Part shown: positions 8,236 through 16,851 of the stretch, one piece after another
Numbering within the stretch: the stretch's first letter is position 1
Layout of the letters: the number at the start of each line of letters is the position of its first letter
From: a virus
Length of the DNA stretch: 28,450 bases
IMG/VR virus record: IMGVR_UViG_3300022929_000145
Span: 1-28,450 of that record
Reading direction: 5' to 3' (one strand)
Made by a program: the position numbers and the translations under genes
The notes under the pieces: generated by a model
What the model saw: only the letters and a program-made list of their open reading frames with translations
The model's database searches: none
Told to the model about the DNA's origin: nothing

Positions 8236-10082
8236 GCGCGTTAGAAGACAGTTTAAGAGCAGTATATAAATTACCACAAAGAGAAACGGGTGCCGTCATT
8301 AACCAGGCAGAAGTTAGAAACCGACTCGAAAGAATGGGTGAAACAGGGGCAGTGATTCCCGATAATGAAATGGAAGTTATGCAACGATTCATGGAAAACC
8401 CGGCTTTGGGTGATATGAGAAGAGAAACGGGTGCTGTAATAAACGAGGCAGAATTTACACAAGAAGATCAAGAGACATTAGATAGATTGCTCAAACAAGA
8501 GGCAGCGATGGAGTCCGCTCCTCTGGGCCCGTTAGCTCAGGAGCTAAGAGCGCAAGGTTTAGAAGAAGATACTGAACTTGCTCACGTTCGTCTCGGTGAA
8601 GTTATCTTACCTCCTGAGTTTTTGGACGACGACAAATTTGCTACGGCAGTAGAAAATAAATTTAAAGCAGAGGGCATTAACCCGGAAGAAGCGGTAGTTG
8701 GTGGTATCGGCACACTTAATCCTGGCACCGGATTACAACAGTTTTTCCTCAAGAAGCTCGCTAAAGGTTTAAAAAAGGTGGTTAAGAAGGTAGCGCCTTA
8801 TGCCGGTTTGATCGCAGCTCCATTCACTGGTGGTGCCTCAGCAGCCTTAATAGGTGGTATTGGAGGAGCTATAGGTGGTGGCGGAATCAAAGGTGCACTG
8901 AAAGGTGCGGCCCTGGGTGGCGCTGGATCTGCTTTGTTTGGTGGCGCGGGCGGTGCTGGTGGCGGTATAAGCAAGTTTTTTAATCCAGCAAAAGGTAGCA
9001 CGGGAATCTTTGGTGGACAACTTGGCCCCAACATTAGAAGTGGTATTGGTGGTTTATTTAAAACTCCAGACTTTAACCCCGCTTCTGGTCAAATTTCTGG
9101 TGGCGGTATTTTTGGTAGAGCAAAAGAATTTATATTACCTGGACAAGACCAAAGAGGATTGTTTTCAAATCTTTTTGGTGCTGGTGCACCGCAACAATCT
9201 GTTGATGATATAGCTAATAATGTACCTGGAGCAAAAACCAGAGTAGAGAGATTAAGAGCAGAAGGACTTTCTGATGCAGAAATTATGAAAGACTTACAGT
9301 TTTCTGGTTATGCCCCAACTTCCCGACCAGGCGTTCTCAGTGGTTTAATTAGTGGTGGCGGTGCTGACGGCGTAGGCAACTTCGGACGTTTAGGTGATTT
9401 TTTAGGTGGAGCTGGCGGAGCTGGCGTAGCTGGAGGAGGCGGAGGCGGCTTTGGCAACTTTGCTAAAATGGCTGGTATCGGAGCTTTATCTGCTGGTTTA
9501 GGTAAGTTAGCTTATGAAGACGCACAAAAACAAAAAGGCGTGGCTTTGACACCATTAACAACCATGAGTCCTACAGGCAGATACAATATAGAAGCTGAGA
9601 TAGCCAGAAGAATGGGACAAGCACGACCTAACCCGGTTGAGTTTGGTTTATTGCCAGAAGGCACTTTGCCTCAGTTATCTGGCGGACAACCAAGACAAGC
9701 GGCTTACGGCGGTGCTGTAGAAGATCTTACAGGCGGTATGGCTAGAGGTATGATGCGCGGAGGAGGAGTTATGGCCTTTGCACAAGGCGGAGCCGTAGCC
9801 ATGCAAGAAGGCGGAGAAATGGATCCGAGCCAGTTTCCTAGAATGGATGGCGACATAAATGGTCCAGGGACAGAACAAAGTGACGATATACCGGCTATGC
9901 TATCAGATGGCGAGTTTGTTATGACAGCAAGAGCAGTTAGGGGCGCCGGTTCTTATGAAATGAAAACAGAACCAGGTGGAATCATTAATTTAGTACCAAG
10001 TTTAGAAGAGGACAGGGAGAGAGGCATGGACGTTATGTATAAGGTCATGGACACCTTTAGCGGCCAAGCCAATCCCTCATAA
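8232..10082 (+). CDS. Gly-rich probable ejection/internal virion protein with three ETGAVI motifs
   Basis: The 616-residue protein has three copies of an ETGAVI(N/P) motif at residues 18, 37 and 65 (two as RETGAVIN), each followed by an acidic helix. Then comes TELAHVRLGEVILPPEFL (about 116-133) and LKKLAKGLKKVVKKVAPYAG, a basic amphipathic helix. A glycine-zipper stretch (GGIGGAIGGGG, near residue 212) and two further Gly-rich blocks follow. A C-terminal SDDIPAMLSDGEFVMTARAV motif lies near residue 547. These segments recur in uncharacterised marine phage proteins. Amphipathic and glycine-zipper segments fit a protein that inserts in the host envelope during DNA ejection, which is inference. 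Confidence 0.6.
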   Translation: MSALEDSLRAVYKLPQRETGAVINQAEVRNRLERMGETGAVIPDNEMEVMQRFMENPALGDMRRETGAVINEAEFTQEDQETLDRLLKQEAAMESAPLGPLAQELRAQGLEEDTELAHVRLGEVILPPEFLDDDKFATAVENKFKAEGINPEEAVVGGIGTLNPGTGLQQFFLKKLAKGLKKVVKKVAPYAGLIAAPFTGGASAALIGGIGGAIGGGGIKGALKGAALGGAGSALFGGAGGAGGGISKFFNPAKGSTGIFGGQLGPNIRSGIGGLFKTPDFNPASGQISGGGIFGRAKEFILPGQDQRGLFSNLFGAGAPQQSVDDIANNVPGAKTRVERLRAEGLSDAEIMKDLQFSGYAPTSRPGVLSGLISGGGADGVGNFGRLGDFLGGAGGAGVAGGGGGGFGNFAKMAGIGALSAGLGKLAYEDAQKQKGVALTPLTTMSPTGRYNIEAEIARRMGQARPNPVEFGLLPEGTLPQLSGGQPRQAAYGGAVEDLTGGMARGMMRGGGVMAFAQGGAVAMQEGGEMDPSQFPRMDGDINGPGTEQSDDIPAMLSDGEFVMTARAVRGAGSYEMKTEPGGIINLVPSLEEDRERGMDVMYKVMDTFSGQANPS

Positions 10083-10085
10083 GAT

Positions 10086-12218
10086 ATGTCATTTTTTAGA
10101 GAATTAGCAGAAAGGGTAAGGGAAAGAGCAGCAGCTCCAACATTACAAACACAAGTTTTACCACAAGTAAATCCTGTTCCTACGCAAATAGGCGGTATAG
10201 GTTCAATATTGCCAATGCAGACTATCACTTTGCCTGGTGGACAAACAGTACAAATACCAGAGATAAACATGGAGGAGGTCAATGCTAATTTATTAGCAGC
10301 TGGTATCATACCTCAAGAACCATTACAGGCAGTAACACCAACACAACCTACACCTATTCAAAGTCCAGCTGAATCTTTTTTAGCTAACGCGGACATACAA
10401 GATACAGGTGCACTGTCAATACCTAGCGTTTTGAGTGGCACTCCATCTTTTGCCGCAGATGCTTACAGGACTAATTTCGGAGAAACGAATCCAGCGGGAT
10501 TTAGAAATCCTGAAAGGTTAGCAGACCAACTTTTTGATCGCAAAATTGAATCACTTGGACTTCCCCCAATCGCAGAGTTAGATCCTAATGTATCAATTCC
10601 AGCAAAAACCCCTCAAACAACTTCTGTTCCTGGCACTACGTCACCTAGTCCTGGGGCAGAAGTCTCACCAGCACCAACATTTAGAACAGCAGATTTCCAA
10701 GATGCCGATGGTAATGGCATAGACGATAGGGATGAAATGAACACGAATCCTAATCTTGCCACAACATTACCAGATCTTCCGGGCACAGGTAGCCTTGTAA
10801 CTCCACCAGCTAGTACATCACCTCCAGCACCAAGAGAGGATATGCCTTTCGTGCCTAGCGTTAGACAGGTTGCTACAGGATTAGATCCTTTAACAGAACA
10901 GTTGTTATTTGGTATTGGCGGTGAGGGTGGATTTATACCAGGCGCTATGCGAGCGGCAGAGAAGACTTTCTTTGATGAAGAAGGCAAACCGATTGTTATA
11001 GAAGAACAAGTAGCTGGTTTTACCCCGGATCAATTAAGAGCAGCCGAACTAGCCAGACAAGGCGTTGGCATACAAGATCGTTTTATTAGTGGCGCTGAGG
11101 GCGCTTTTGGGCAAGGTATAGATGCTTTGAGCCGTGGATTCGGTAGGGCGAGAGGCTTCGCTGGACAAGGTTTAGAAGCAACAAGAGCTGGACTTGGCGA
11201 TTTAACATCTGGTTTATCTGAACAAGAAAGAATATCCAGAGGAGCCACAGGCCAGTTTGGACAAAGACTGGGTGGCCTTGGAAGATTGGCAGCAAGATCT
11301 ACAGCTGACTTTGGTGGTAGATTGGGCGAATCAGAGCGTTTATTAAGGGGCACTACAGGCGCTTATGATCCTTCTCTGACCTCAGCTTTCTTTGATCCAT
11401 TCGAGGATCGTGTCGTACAACAAACAATCAGTGATGTATTAGAGCAAGGAGCTCAAGCTGACATTGCAGCGCGAGCTGGTGATATAGCCAGAGGCGGTGA
11501 GTCAGCGTTTGGCTCAAGAGCTCGTTTAGGCGCTTCTGAGCGTCAAGAAGCTCTCGGTAGAGGTTTGGGTGAGGCTATAGCGGGAATCCGCTCCAGAGGC
11601 TTTACAGAGGCCCAGAGAACAGGTTTAAGTGAGTTTGCAAGACAAAGGGCAGCAGAAAGAGCTGCTTCATCTGGTTTGGCTGGATTATCAGCTTCCAGGT
11701 TAGGTGCTCAACAACAACTAGGCGGTACGCTTAGAGGGTTGTCTGCGGACCAATTAGCAGCTCAACAAGGATTAGCCGGGACACTAGGAGCTCTGGGATC
11801 TCAGAGATTTGCTGGACAACAAGCATTGGCGGGAGCTCTAACCGGATTAGGTGGTATGGAATCTCAGTTAGCACAAAGAGAACAAGCAGCTCAATTTGGT
11901 TTAGGATCTGCATTACAAGGCCTAGGAACTCAGGCTCAAGCAGCACAGGCTTCGGACATAGCACAGCTTTACGGCATGGGCACACAACAGCAAGCTCTTT
12001 CACAAGCACAACTAGACGCACAAAGAAGGAACCAGTTACAAGCTCAACAAGCACCTTTAGCTCAATATCAAGCGTTAGCACCATTCGTAAGTATGGCACC
12101 AGCTGGACAGTTCCAGACTGTGACAGACTTTGCACCGCCGCCTAGTCCAATGCAAGTGGGCATAGGTACCGGTTTATCAACTCTCGGAGCACTAGGTAAC
12201 TTATATGGAGGAGGCTAA
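10086..12218 (+). CDS. Large Ala/Gly/Gln-rich probable internal virion protein (710 aa)
   Basis: The N-terminal third is Pro/Thr-rich and likely disordered. It contains DADGNGIDDRDE (about residues 206-217), which fits a single EF-hand/thrombospondin-3-type calcium loop. The centre has a helical FTPDQLRAAELARQGVG segment. The C-terminal half is a long Ala/Gln/Leu/Gly-rich helical repeat region (LGGTLRGLSADQLAAQQGLAGTLGALG pattern, about 545-650), ending with a Gly-rich tail. The gene lies in the position of P22 gp7/gp20/gp16 and overlaps the next start (TAATG). I infer an ejection or internal protein. A fibre-like role remains possible. Confidence 0.55.
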   Translation: MSFFRELAERVRERAAAPTLQTQVLPQVNPVPTQIGGIGSILPMQTITLPGGQTVQIPEINMEEVNANLLAAGIIPQEPLQAVTPTQPTPIQSPAESFLANADIQDTGALSIPSVLSGTPSFAADAYRTNFGETNPAGFRNPERLADQLFDRKIESLGLPPIAELDPNVSIPAKTPQTTSVPGTTSPSPGAEVSPAPTFRTADFQDADGNGIDDRDEMNTNPNLATTLPDLPGTGSLVTPPASTSPPAPREDMPFVPSVRQVATGLDPLTEQLLFGIGGEGGFIPGAMRAAEKTFFDEEGKPIVIEEQVAGFTPDQLRAAELARQGVGIQDRFISGAEGAFGQGIDALSRGFGRARGFAGQGLEATRAGLGDLTSGLSEQERISRGATGQFGQRLGGLGRLAARSTADFGGRLGESERLLRGTTGAYDPSLTSAFFDPFEDRVVQQTISDVLEQGAQADIAARAGDIARGGESAFGSRARLGASERQEALGRGLGEAIAGIRSRGFTEAQRTGLSEFARQRAAERAASSGLAGLSASRLGAQQQLGGTLRGLSADQLAAQQGLAGTLGALGSQRFAGQQALAGALTGLGGMESQLAQREQAAQFGLGSALQGLGTQAQAAQASDIAQLYGMGTQQQALSQAQLDAQRRNQLQAQQAPLAQYQALAPFVSMAPAGQFQTVTDFAPPPSPMQVGIGTGLSTLGALGNLYGGG

Positions 12219-13015
12219 TGGCTATAACGAGAGCACAGATACCTGAGCAAGTAGATGTATTCGCTACAGGCGGAGATCCCTCCGGGACTACTACGCCTAC
12301 AAGCATAGATGCACAGGATATTTTAAATCTATATGGCGCAGTACAAGCTACACCGGTAACAGCGGCAGATGTTCAAGCACAAGCAGCTCAAATGGCTGGT
12401 TTATTTCCGCAACCCAGAAAAGCAAACTTTTTTGACCTGGCCTCAGAAGTAGGTGCTGGGTTAGTCGCCGGAGCCTCCGCTCCTGGAGGATTTGGAGTCG
12501 GTTTGACTGCTGGCCTACAGTCTTTCAATGAAATGGCACAGAAAAGAAAAGCGGAGAGAGATAAGATTAGACAAGAGCTTTCTATGTTGGCTTATCAACA
12601 AGTAGAAGCAAGAAGACAAGAACAATTAGCTACATCCAAAGAATTATTAGAAATGCAATTTGAAGCGGCTTTGGAAGGACAAGGAGCTGACTTTGGTAGT
12701 TCAACTCTTGGTAAGGCCCTTTCATTCATTGTCCAGGCAGAAAAAAATCCAGCTCTGAAAGCGTCTCCAGAATATGCGGTAGCTGTGGCTATAGCTAAAC
12801 AAGAAAAGACATCTGTTATACAGACTGAAACCGGAGCACAAACTATAACAATACCTGGTATTGATGTTGATTCAATATTTGCAAGTAAAGGAGTGGTAGC
12901 GCCACCACAAACAATAGAGCAAGGTGGTAAAACATATACTTATACAGGTAGAAAAGACGCCAAAGGTGGGCCAATCTACACAGGACCAGATGGTAAAGAG
13001 GTGGTCATAGAATGA
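12218..13015 (+). CDS. Probable internal virion protein with coiled-coil segment (265 aa)
   Basis: Residues about 50-68 (TAADVQAQAAQMAGLFPQP) precede a Gly/Ala-rich hydrophobic stretch, EVGAGLVAGASAPGGFGVGLTAGL (about 77-100). A long charged helix follows (NEMAQKRKAERDKIRQELSMLAYQQVEARRQEQLA, about 104-138), probably a coiled coil. The C-terminus has a YTYTGRKDAKGGPIYTGPDGK strand-rich segment. It has a strong Shine-Dalgarno (GGAGGAGG) overlapping the end of the previous gene. The function is not recognised; the setting suggests a partner of the neighbouring ejection-type proteins. Confidence 0.55.
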   Translation: MAITRAQIPEQVDVFATGGDPSGTTTPTSIDAQDILNLYGAVQATPVTAADVQAQAAQMAGLFPQPRKANFFDLASEVGAGLVAGASAPGGFGVGLTAGLQSFNEMAQKRKAERDKIRQELSMLAYQQVEARRQEQLATSKELLEMQFEAALEGQGADFGSSTLGKALSFIVQAEKNPALKASPEYAVAVAIAKQEKTSVIQTETGAQTITIPGIDVDSIFASKGVVAPPQTIEQGGKTYTYTGRKDAKGGPIYTGPDGKEVVIE

Positions 13016-13034
13016 TTTATTCTAGGAGAAAGTA

Positions 13035-13685
13035 ATGGAAGATCGTATTAACGTTAGTCAATTACCACCCAAAGATCCGCCTGTAACTGAAAAAGGATTT
13101 ACAATAAGAGAGGTCGTTCCAGAGTTTGAAGTAAAACCCATCGTGGGAACGGAAAAGGTAAAAGATCCTTTTACGGGCGATCAAAAGAAACAAGCTGGCT
13201 TTGCTGTTCGTATGGAAAATGCCGTAGCACAGCTTGAAGACTTAGAAAATTCTGGTTTTAATCCGGTAAATGTTTATGACATGGTTGTGAGTAATTTACC
13301 CATAGTGCCTGATGCAATAGAGCGTTATCTTAACTCACCTAAATTCAAACAATACGAAAGAGCAAAAATAGATTTTTCCACAGCACAACTGAGACAAGAA
13401 ACGGGTGCCGTGATTAATGAAAGTGAAATCGATTGGATCGACAGAACTTATTTTCCACAGTTTGGCGATGATCCTGAGACTTTGATGAACAAAAGGCAAG
13501 CCAGAAGAGACGCCCTGGCTGCGATGCGTGGCCAAGCGGGTGAGGCTTACACCAGGACTAAAAAAATAGTACAAGCAAGTGGCGGCACACCTACAAGCGA
13601 AGAAGCTCTTGAAGAGTTAAGAAAAAGAGCAAAAACAGATCCAGAGCTGGCTCGTAAGTTAGAAGAAAGAGGACTATTAGAGTAG
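13035..13685 (+). CDS. Probable internal virion protein carrying one ETGAVI motif (216 aa)
   Basis: The ATG is preceded by TAGGAGAAAGTA, a good Shine-Dalgarno. Residues 70-120 are helical. LRQETGAVINESEIDWIDRTYFP (about 119-141) follows, and the C-terminus is basic/acidic helical. The ETGAVIN core at residue 122 is the same as in the 616-residue protein encoded at 8232. Similar E(S/T)GA(A/V)I-type motifs are, from memory, common near the C-terminus of phage internal proteins. Function is not known. The gene is in line with the ejection-type cluster. Confidence 0.6.
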   Translation: MEDRINVSQLPPKDPPVTEKGFTIREVVPEFEVKPIVGTEKVKDPFTGDQKKQAGFAVRMENAVAQLEDLENSGFNPVNVYDMVVSNLPIVPDAIERYLNSPKFKQYERAKIDFSTAQLRQETGAVINESEIDWIDRTYFPQFGDDPETLMNKRQARRDALAAMRGQAGEAYTRTKKIVQASGGTPTSEEALEELRKRAKTDPELARKLEERGLLE

Positions 13686-13692
13686 AAAAACC

Positions 13693-16101
13693 ATGAAGGA
13701 CGGATTTGAAAATTTAGAAAACGATATTTTATTTTCCATGTTACCTGGAAGCCAGGAACAAGGATCTTATGAAGATGATCTTTTAGACAAAATAGCGCAA
13801 GAAAGGTTATTAGCATCCATAGACACAAAAACAGGCGCACCAGCCAACGTAAGAGCCTCGGTAAGCGCCGCTCAGTCGCAAGATGATAGATTAGCTACAC
13901 TTAGGAACTTTTACCCTGATGCGGTTCCTGTGCAAGCCATAGATCCGGAGAATGGGGTAGCTAAATTTGGTTTCGGTAACTTTGTATATACTAATCCAGA
14001 GACAGGACAGCTTACTTTGTTTGATGAAGATTTAAGATTGTTTGGTGTTCCGGTACCAGGACTAAGAGATTTTGTAGATGTAGGTCCAGAGATAGCAGAA
14101 ACAGCCGGAGCTATAGGTGGTGCTATAGGAGGCGCTACGATAGGAGCACCAGTTGGTCCTGGCGGTATAGCTGCTGGTGTCGTTGCGGGTGAAGGCTTGG
14201 GTAGCGCAGCTGCTAGAGAAGCATACATAGGCATATTAGATTTTTTTGGAGAAACCGAAGACAACAGATCTGGAGCTGACAGGCTTTTTGATTTTGGCAC
14301 AACAGCCGGGATAAATGCTGTAGGCGGTCCTGTGGTTAACAAAGTTGTCCAGGGCGTTAAATATGTAGCCGGACAACCTATAAGATACGCCATGGGCGGG
14401 ATGTCTAAAGACTCTGCAACTGCTTTGAAAAATATGGAGACTGTAGGCATTACGGATCCCTCAGCTGGCATGGTAACCGCTAATCCAACTGTCAATTTGA
14501 TGGAACAAGCATTAGCAGCAGCACCGACATCTACTAAGATCATGCACGAAAATGCTGCTCAAGTAATTAACCAAATGGATAATTTCTCCAGGGAATTAGC
14601 CGAAAAATATGGTGGGGTAAGAACGACATCCGAGGCCGCAGAAGAACTAATGGATGGCGCCAGAAAAGCCAGAGTAAGGTATGACAATAAAGTTGATTCG
14701 TTATACAGAGAAGTAGACGAGTTCATGCCAGATAATTTAGTTTCTAATGCAGATAATACTGTTGAGTTTATAAATAAATATCTTGCTCAAAGTACGACTG
14801 CTACAGGTGCAGACACAGTAAATCCGGCATTAAGAATGGCAGAAAAAGTTGTAAAAGATGCGAAGGATGGTGTGTTGACTTACAACCAGCTAAAATCTTT
14901 TAGGTCAAGCCTTATGCACAATTTGAGATCTGCTCAAGCTGCTGGTGCAAAACTAGACGCTCCAGGGCAAAAAATCAGTGAGCTTGTCGGGTATGTCACA
15001 AAGGATATTGATGCTCTGGTTGCAAGATCTGATAATCCGATGGCGCTAGAAAAGTACAAAGCTGCAAATGCTTTTGTAAAAGCTAACACTGGCAAAGCCG
15101 GTGGATTAACTTATCTAAATAACGTAATAAACAAAGGTGCGGCCAGATCTACAGATGCTTTGAATTATGTTTTAAGAGGCGCTAAAGATGGTGGCGAAGA
15201 TCTTTTGAAACTTAGACAGATGATGAATCCAGATGAATATAATGTTATATCTGGTTATATGTTAGGCCGTATGGGTTTGCCTACACCTGGCATGGCCGGT
15301 GTTGCTGAGTTGGGTGAATCTGCAATAAAAGAAGGATCTGAGTACATTGCAGAGCAAGGTTTTTCTCCCAGGACTTTCATAACGAATTGGAACAGATTAA
15401 GTAAAGAGGCAAAAGAAGCCTTATTTAAAAACACAGAGCATGCTGATTTAGTACCAGAGCTAGATGCTTTGGTAACAACCATAGATCGAATCGGTAAATC
15501 TGCCGATCAGATGGCGAATCCTAGCGGTACTGCTAGAGTTATGGGTGCTTTAGGTATATTCGGTATAGGTGCGGCTGACGTCGGTTTAGGATCTGTAGTT
15601 GGATCCGAAGGTTTTGAATATGGATTGAGTGCTTTAGTTGCTCCTTACATGTCGGCTAATCTTTTAACCAACAAACAATTTGTGAAGTGGCTGACCGAGG
15701 GTGTAGAAAAAGCTGCTTATGATCCTCAAAGCTGGGGCCAACATGTAAGACGTTTGTACCAAATCTATGAACTGAATCCTGATATACGAGAAGAGGTAAG
15801 AGCTATAACAGAAGGCTTAACCGGAGATACTATTGAAAGGATCCCTTCACAAAACTCAAAGTCAACACCCTCAGTTACTACTCCAGCAACAAATGAACAG
15901 GCTTTTCGTGAAGTAACCAATCCAGAGATTGCGGGTAAATTGTTGCCTGATACAAACCTGGCTAGTCAAATAGACAGTTTTACATTACCTTCCGTAACAG
16001 AAAGCACAATGGAGCTGGCTATGTCGCCAACTGTAGTGCCAGATGAAAGGGATCGTGAGATCGCAATGCGTGAAGCGGGTGGTATCGGATCTTTAGTTTA
16101 G
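13693..16101 (+). CDS. Large probable DNA-ejection protein (802 aa)
   Basis: The N-terminal region (1-130) is acidic. Residues about 134-180 form a glycine-zipper hydrophobic segment (AGAIGGAIGGATIGAPVGPGG), which could insert into a membrane. The long remainder is mainly alpha-helical, with VRYDNKVDSLYREVDEFMP (about 327-345) and several regular Lys/Glu/Leu helices. The layout, one short membrane-active segment plus a long helical body and last in the structural operon, is like the large ejection proteins of P22 (gp16) and T7. I see no transglycosylase motif. Starts eight bases after the previous gene. Confidence 0.55.
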   Translation: MKDGFENLENDILFSMLPGSQEQGSYEDDLLDKIAQERLLASIDTKTGAPANVRASVSAAQSQDDRLATLRNFYPDAVPVQAIDPENGVAKFGFGNFVYTNPETGQLTLFDEDLRLFGVPVPGLRDFVDVGPEIAETAGAIGGAIGGATIGAPVGPGGIAAGVVAGEGLGSAAAREAYIGILDFFGETEDNRSGADRLFDFGTTAGINAVGGPVVNKVVQGVKYVAGQPIRYAMGGMSKDSATALKNMETVGITDPSAGMVTANPTVNLMEQALAAAPTSTKIMHENAAQVINQMDNFSRELAEKYGGVRTTSEAAEELMDGARKARVRYDNKVDSLYREVDEFMPDNLVSNADNTVEFINKYLAQSTTATGADTVNPALRMAEKVVKDAKDGVLTYNQLKSFRSSLMHNLRSAQAAGAKLDAPGQKISELVGYVTKDIDALVARSDNPMALEKYKAANAFVKANTGKAGGLTYLNNVINKGAARSTDALNYVLRGAKDGGEDLLKLRQMMNPDEYNVISGYMLGRMGLPTPGMAGVAELGESAIKEGSEYIAEQGFSPRTFITNWNRLSKEAKEALFKNTEHADLVPELDALVTTIDRIGKSADQMANPSGTARVMGALGIFGIGAADVGLGSVVGSEGFEYGLSALVAPYMSANLLTNKQFVKWLTEGVEKAAYDPQSWGQHVRRLYQIYELNPDIREEVRAITEGLTGDTIERIPSQNSKSTPSVTTPATNEQAFREVTNPEIAGKLLPDTNLASQIDSFTLPSVTESTMELAMSPTVVPDERDREIAMREAGGIGSLV

Positions 16102-16102
16102 T

Positions 16103-16354
16103 ATGGCCAGGGACTACGCCAAGGAGTATGCCAACTATCACTCCAGGCCGGAACAAATCAAAAAGAGATCTTCCAGGAATAAAGCCAGGCGTTTAGCTAT
16201 TAAGATAGGCAAAGCCAAGAAAGGCGATGGCAAGGATATACACCACAAAGACGGCAACCCAATGAACAATAGTCGTGGTAATCTCAAATCAATGGCTAAA
16301 AGCAAGAATAGATCTTTTGCTAGGACCAGGACGGCCAGGAAGAAGAGATCTTAG
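16103..16354 (+). CDS. Small basic HNH-like protein
   Basis: This 83-residue, highly basic protein contains DIHHKDGNPMNNSRGNLKSM (residues 45-64). The His-His pair (47-48), the DGNPxNN segment and Asn60 match the core of HNH nucleases in short phage proteins. It lacks the Cys pairs of zinc-bound HNH domains, so activity is uncertain. It starts two bases after the ejection gene and ends in a stop that overlaps the stop of the convergent gene at 16351. In many phages HNH proteins assist packaging, but here the terminase gene is 9 kb away. Confidence 0.6.
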   Translation: MARDYAKEYANYHSRPEQIKKRSSRNKARRLAIKIGKAKKGDGKDIHHKDGNPMNNSRGNLKSMAKSKNRSFARTRTARKKRS

Positions 16355-16593
16355 CTTTCTGATTCGGTGGCGCGAATTATGGCCCCTACAACGTCGTAAT
16401 CGAGCTCATAACCCATATAGGTATCTCCGCCTACATTCACCTCTATATTGCGCGATATGAGCCTCATAAGCGCTGCTTGTTGGTGTAGCGTAAGACGGCT
16501 ATAGAGATCTATAACCTCTTGTGCTTCTAGCACAGGTTTGTAGGACTGAGGTACAGACTTCTTTTTCGGTTTGATCTTATTAAACAAGTTCAT
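16351..16593 (-). CDS. Unknown 80-residue protein downstream of a ribbon-helix-helix-like gene
   Basis: The protein has a basic N-terminus (FNKIKPKKKS), a helical centre (AQEVIDLYSRLTLHQQAALMRLISRNIEV, about 24-52) and ends YDVVGAIIRATESES. I recognise no family. Its ATG lies inside the end of the upstream gene (overlap of 14 bases), so the two are cotranscribed and probably coupled. The stop codon overlaps that of the plus-strand HNH-like gene, making a tight tail-to-tail junction without a visible terminator. A toxin-antitoxin reading is possible from layout alone but no toxin motif is seen. Confidence 0.5.
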   Translation of the reverse strand: MNLFNKIKPKKKSVPQSYKPVLEAQEVIDLYSRLTLHQQAALMRLISRNIEVNVGGDTYMGYELDYDVVGAIIRATESES

Positions 16594-16789
16594 GGTCTTG
16601 CATGCTAACTAATCTTTTGTGCTCTCTCTGTATTAAGCGTTTGAGCTGATCGATTTTAGATCTGTCCTCCATCACGCAGATCTCAGCCAAAAGATCATAA
16701 GTAGCCGGATCTACGGCAAGACTTTTCCTTATTTCTTTCCCGTCTTTTTTTGTCTGTTCTATGTCTGATTCTGTAATCATGTGCTTCAT
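16580..16789 (-). CDS. Ribbon-helix-helix-like small regulator (candidate)
   Basis: About 69 residues from the ATG at 16789, or 66 from the in-frame ATG at 16780. A longer TTG start is possible but lies in the AT-rich promoter region. The core KSLAVDPATYDLLAEICVMEDRSKIDQLKRLIQREH has the strand-helix-turn-helix rhythm of CopG/Arc-type DNA-binding proteins. No Shine-Dalgarno precedes either ATG, so initiation may be leaderless or weak. It is divergent from the oxygenase gene at 16852 with a palindromic AT-rich spacer between, suggesting autoregulation and control of that gene. Assignment is by pattern only. Confidence 0.5.
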   Translation of the reverse strand: MKHMITESDIEQTKKDGKEIRKSLAVDPATYDLLAEICVMEDRSKIDQLKRLIQREHKRLVSMQDHELV

Positions 16790-16822
16790 TCTATAAAATT
16801 TAGCAGAAATATACAAATAAAT

Positions 16823-16845
16823 ATTAATATTAATCTGATATACTG
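16823..16845 (+). promoter_or_regulatory. Extended -10 promoter with adjoining AT palindrome
   Basis: ATTAATATTAAT (16823-16834) is a perfect 12-base palindrome. TGATATACTG (16836-16845) follows directly and contains an extended -10 (TG-A-TATACT). TATACT ends seven bases before the ATG at 16852, so the transcript should begin at or next to the start codon. No -35 match is seen. The palindrome sits where an operator for the divergent ribbon-helix-helix-like gene would be expected. Confidence 0.5.
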
Positions 16846-16851
16846 TTGGCC

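Noticed and set aside
10689-10740. An EF-hand as evidence of a calcium-binding enzyme
   Set aside because: There is only one loop-like DADGNGIDD segment in a disordered region, so it is described in the gene entry but not given a function.
13911-14543. A 210-codon minus-strand open frame inside the 802-residue gene
   Set aside because: It is Pro/Ala-rich, has no Shine-Dalgarno, and is the antisense of a Gly/Ala-rich coding region that is clearly used on the plus strand.
16351-16789. A type II toxin-antitoxin pair
   Set aside because: The layout fits, but the 80-residue protein has no toxin motif and no toxin fold is recognisable.
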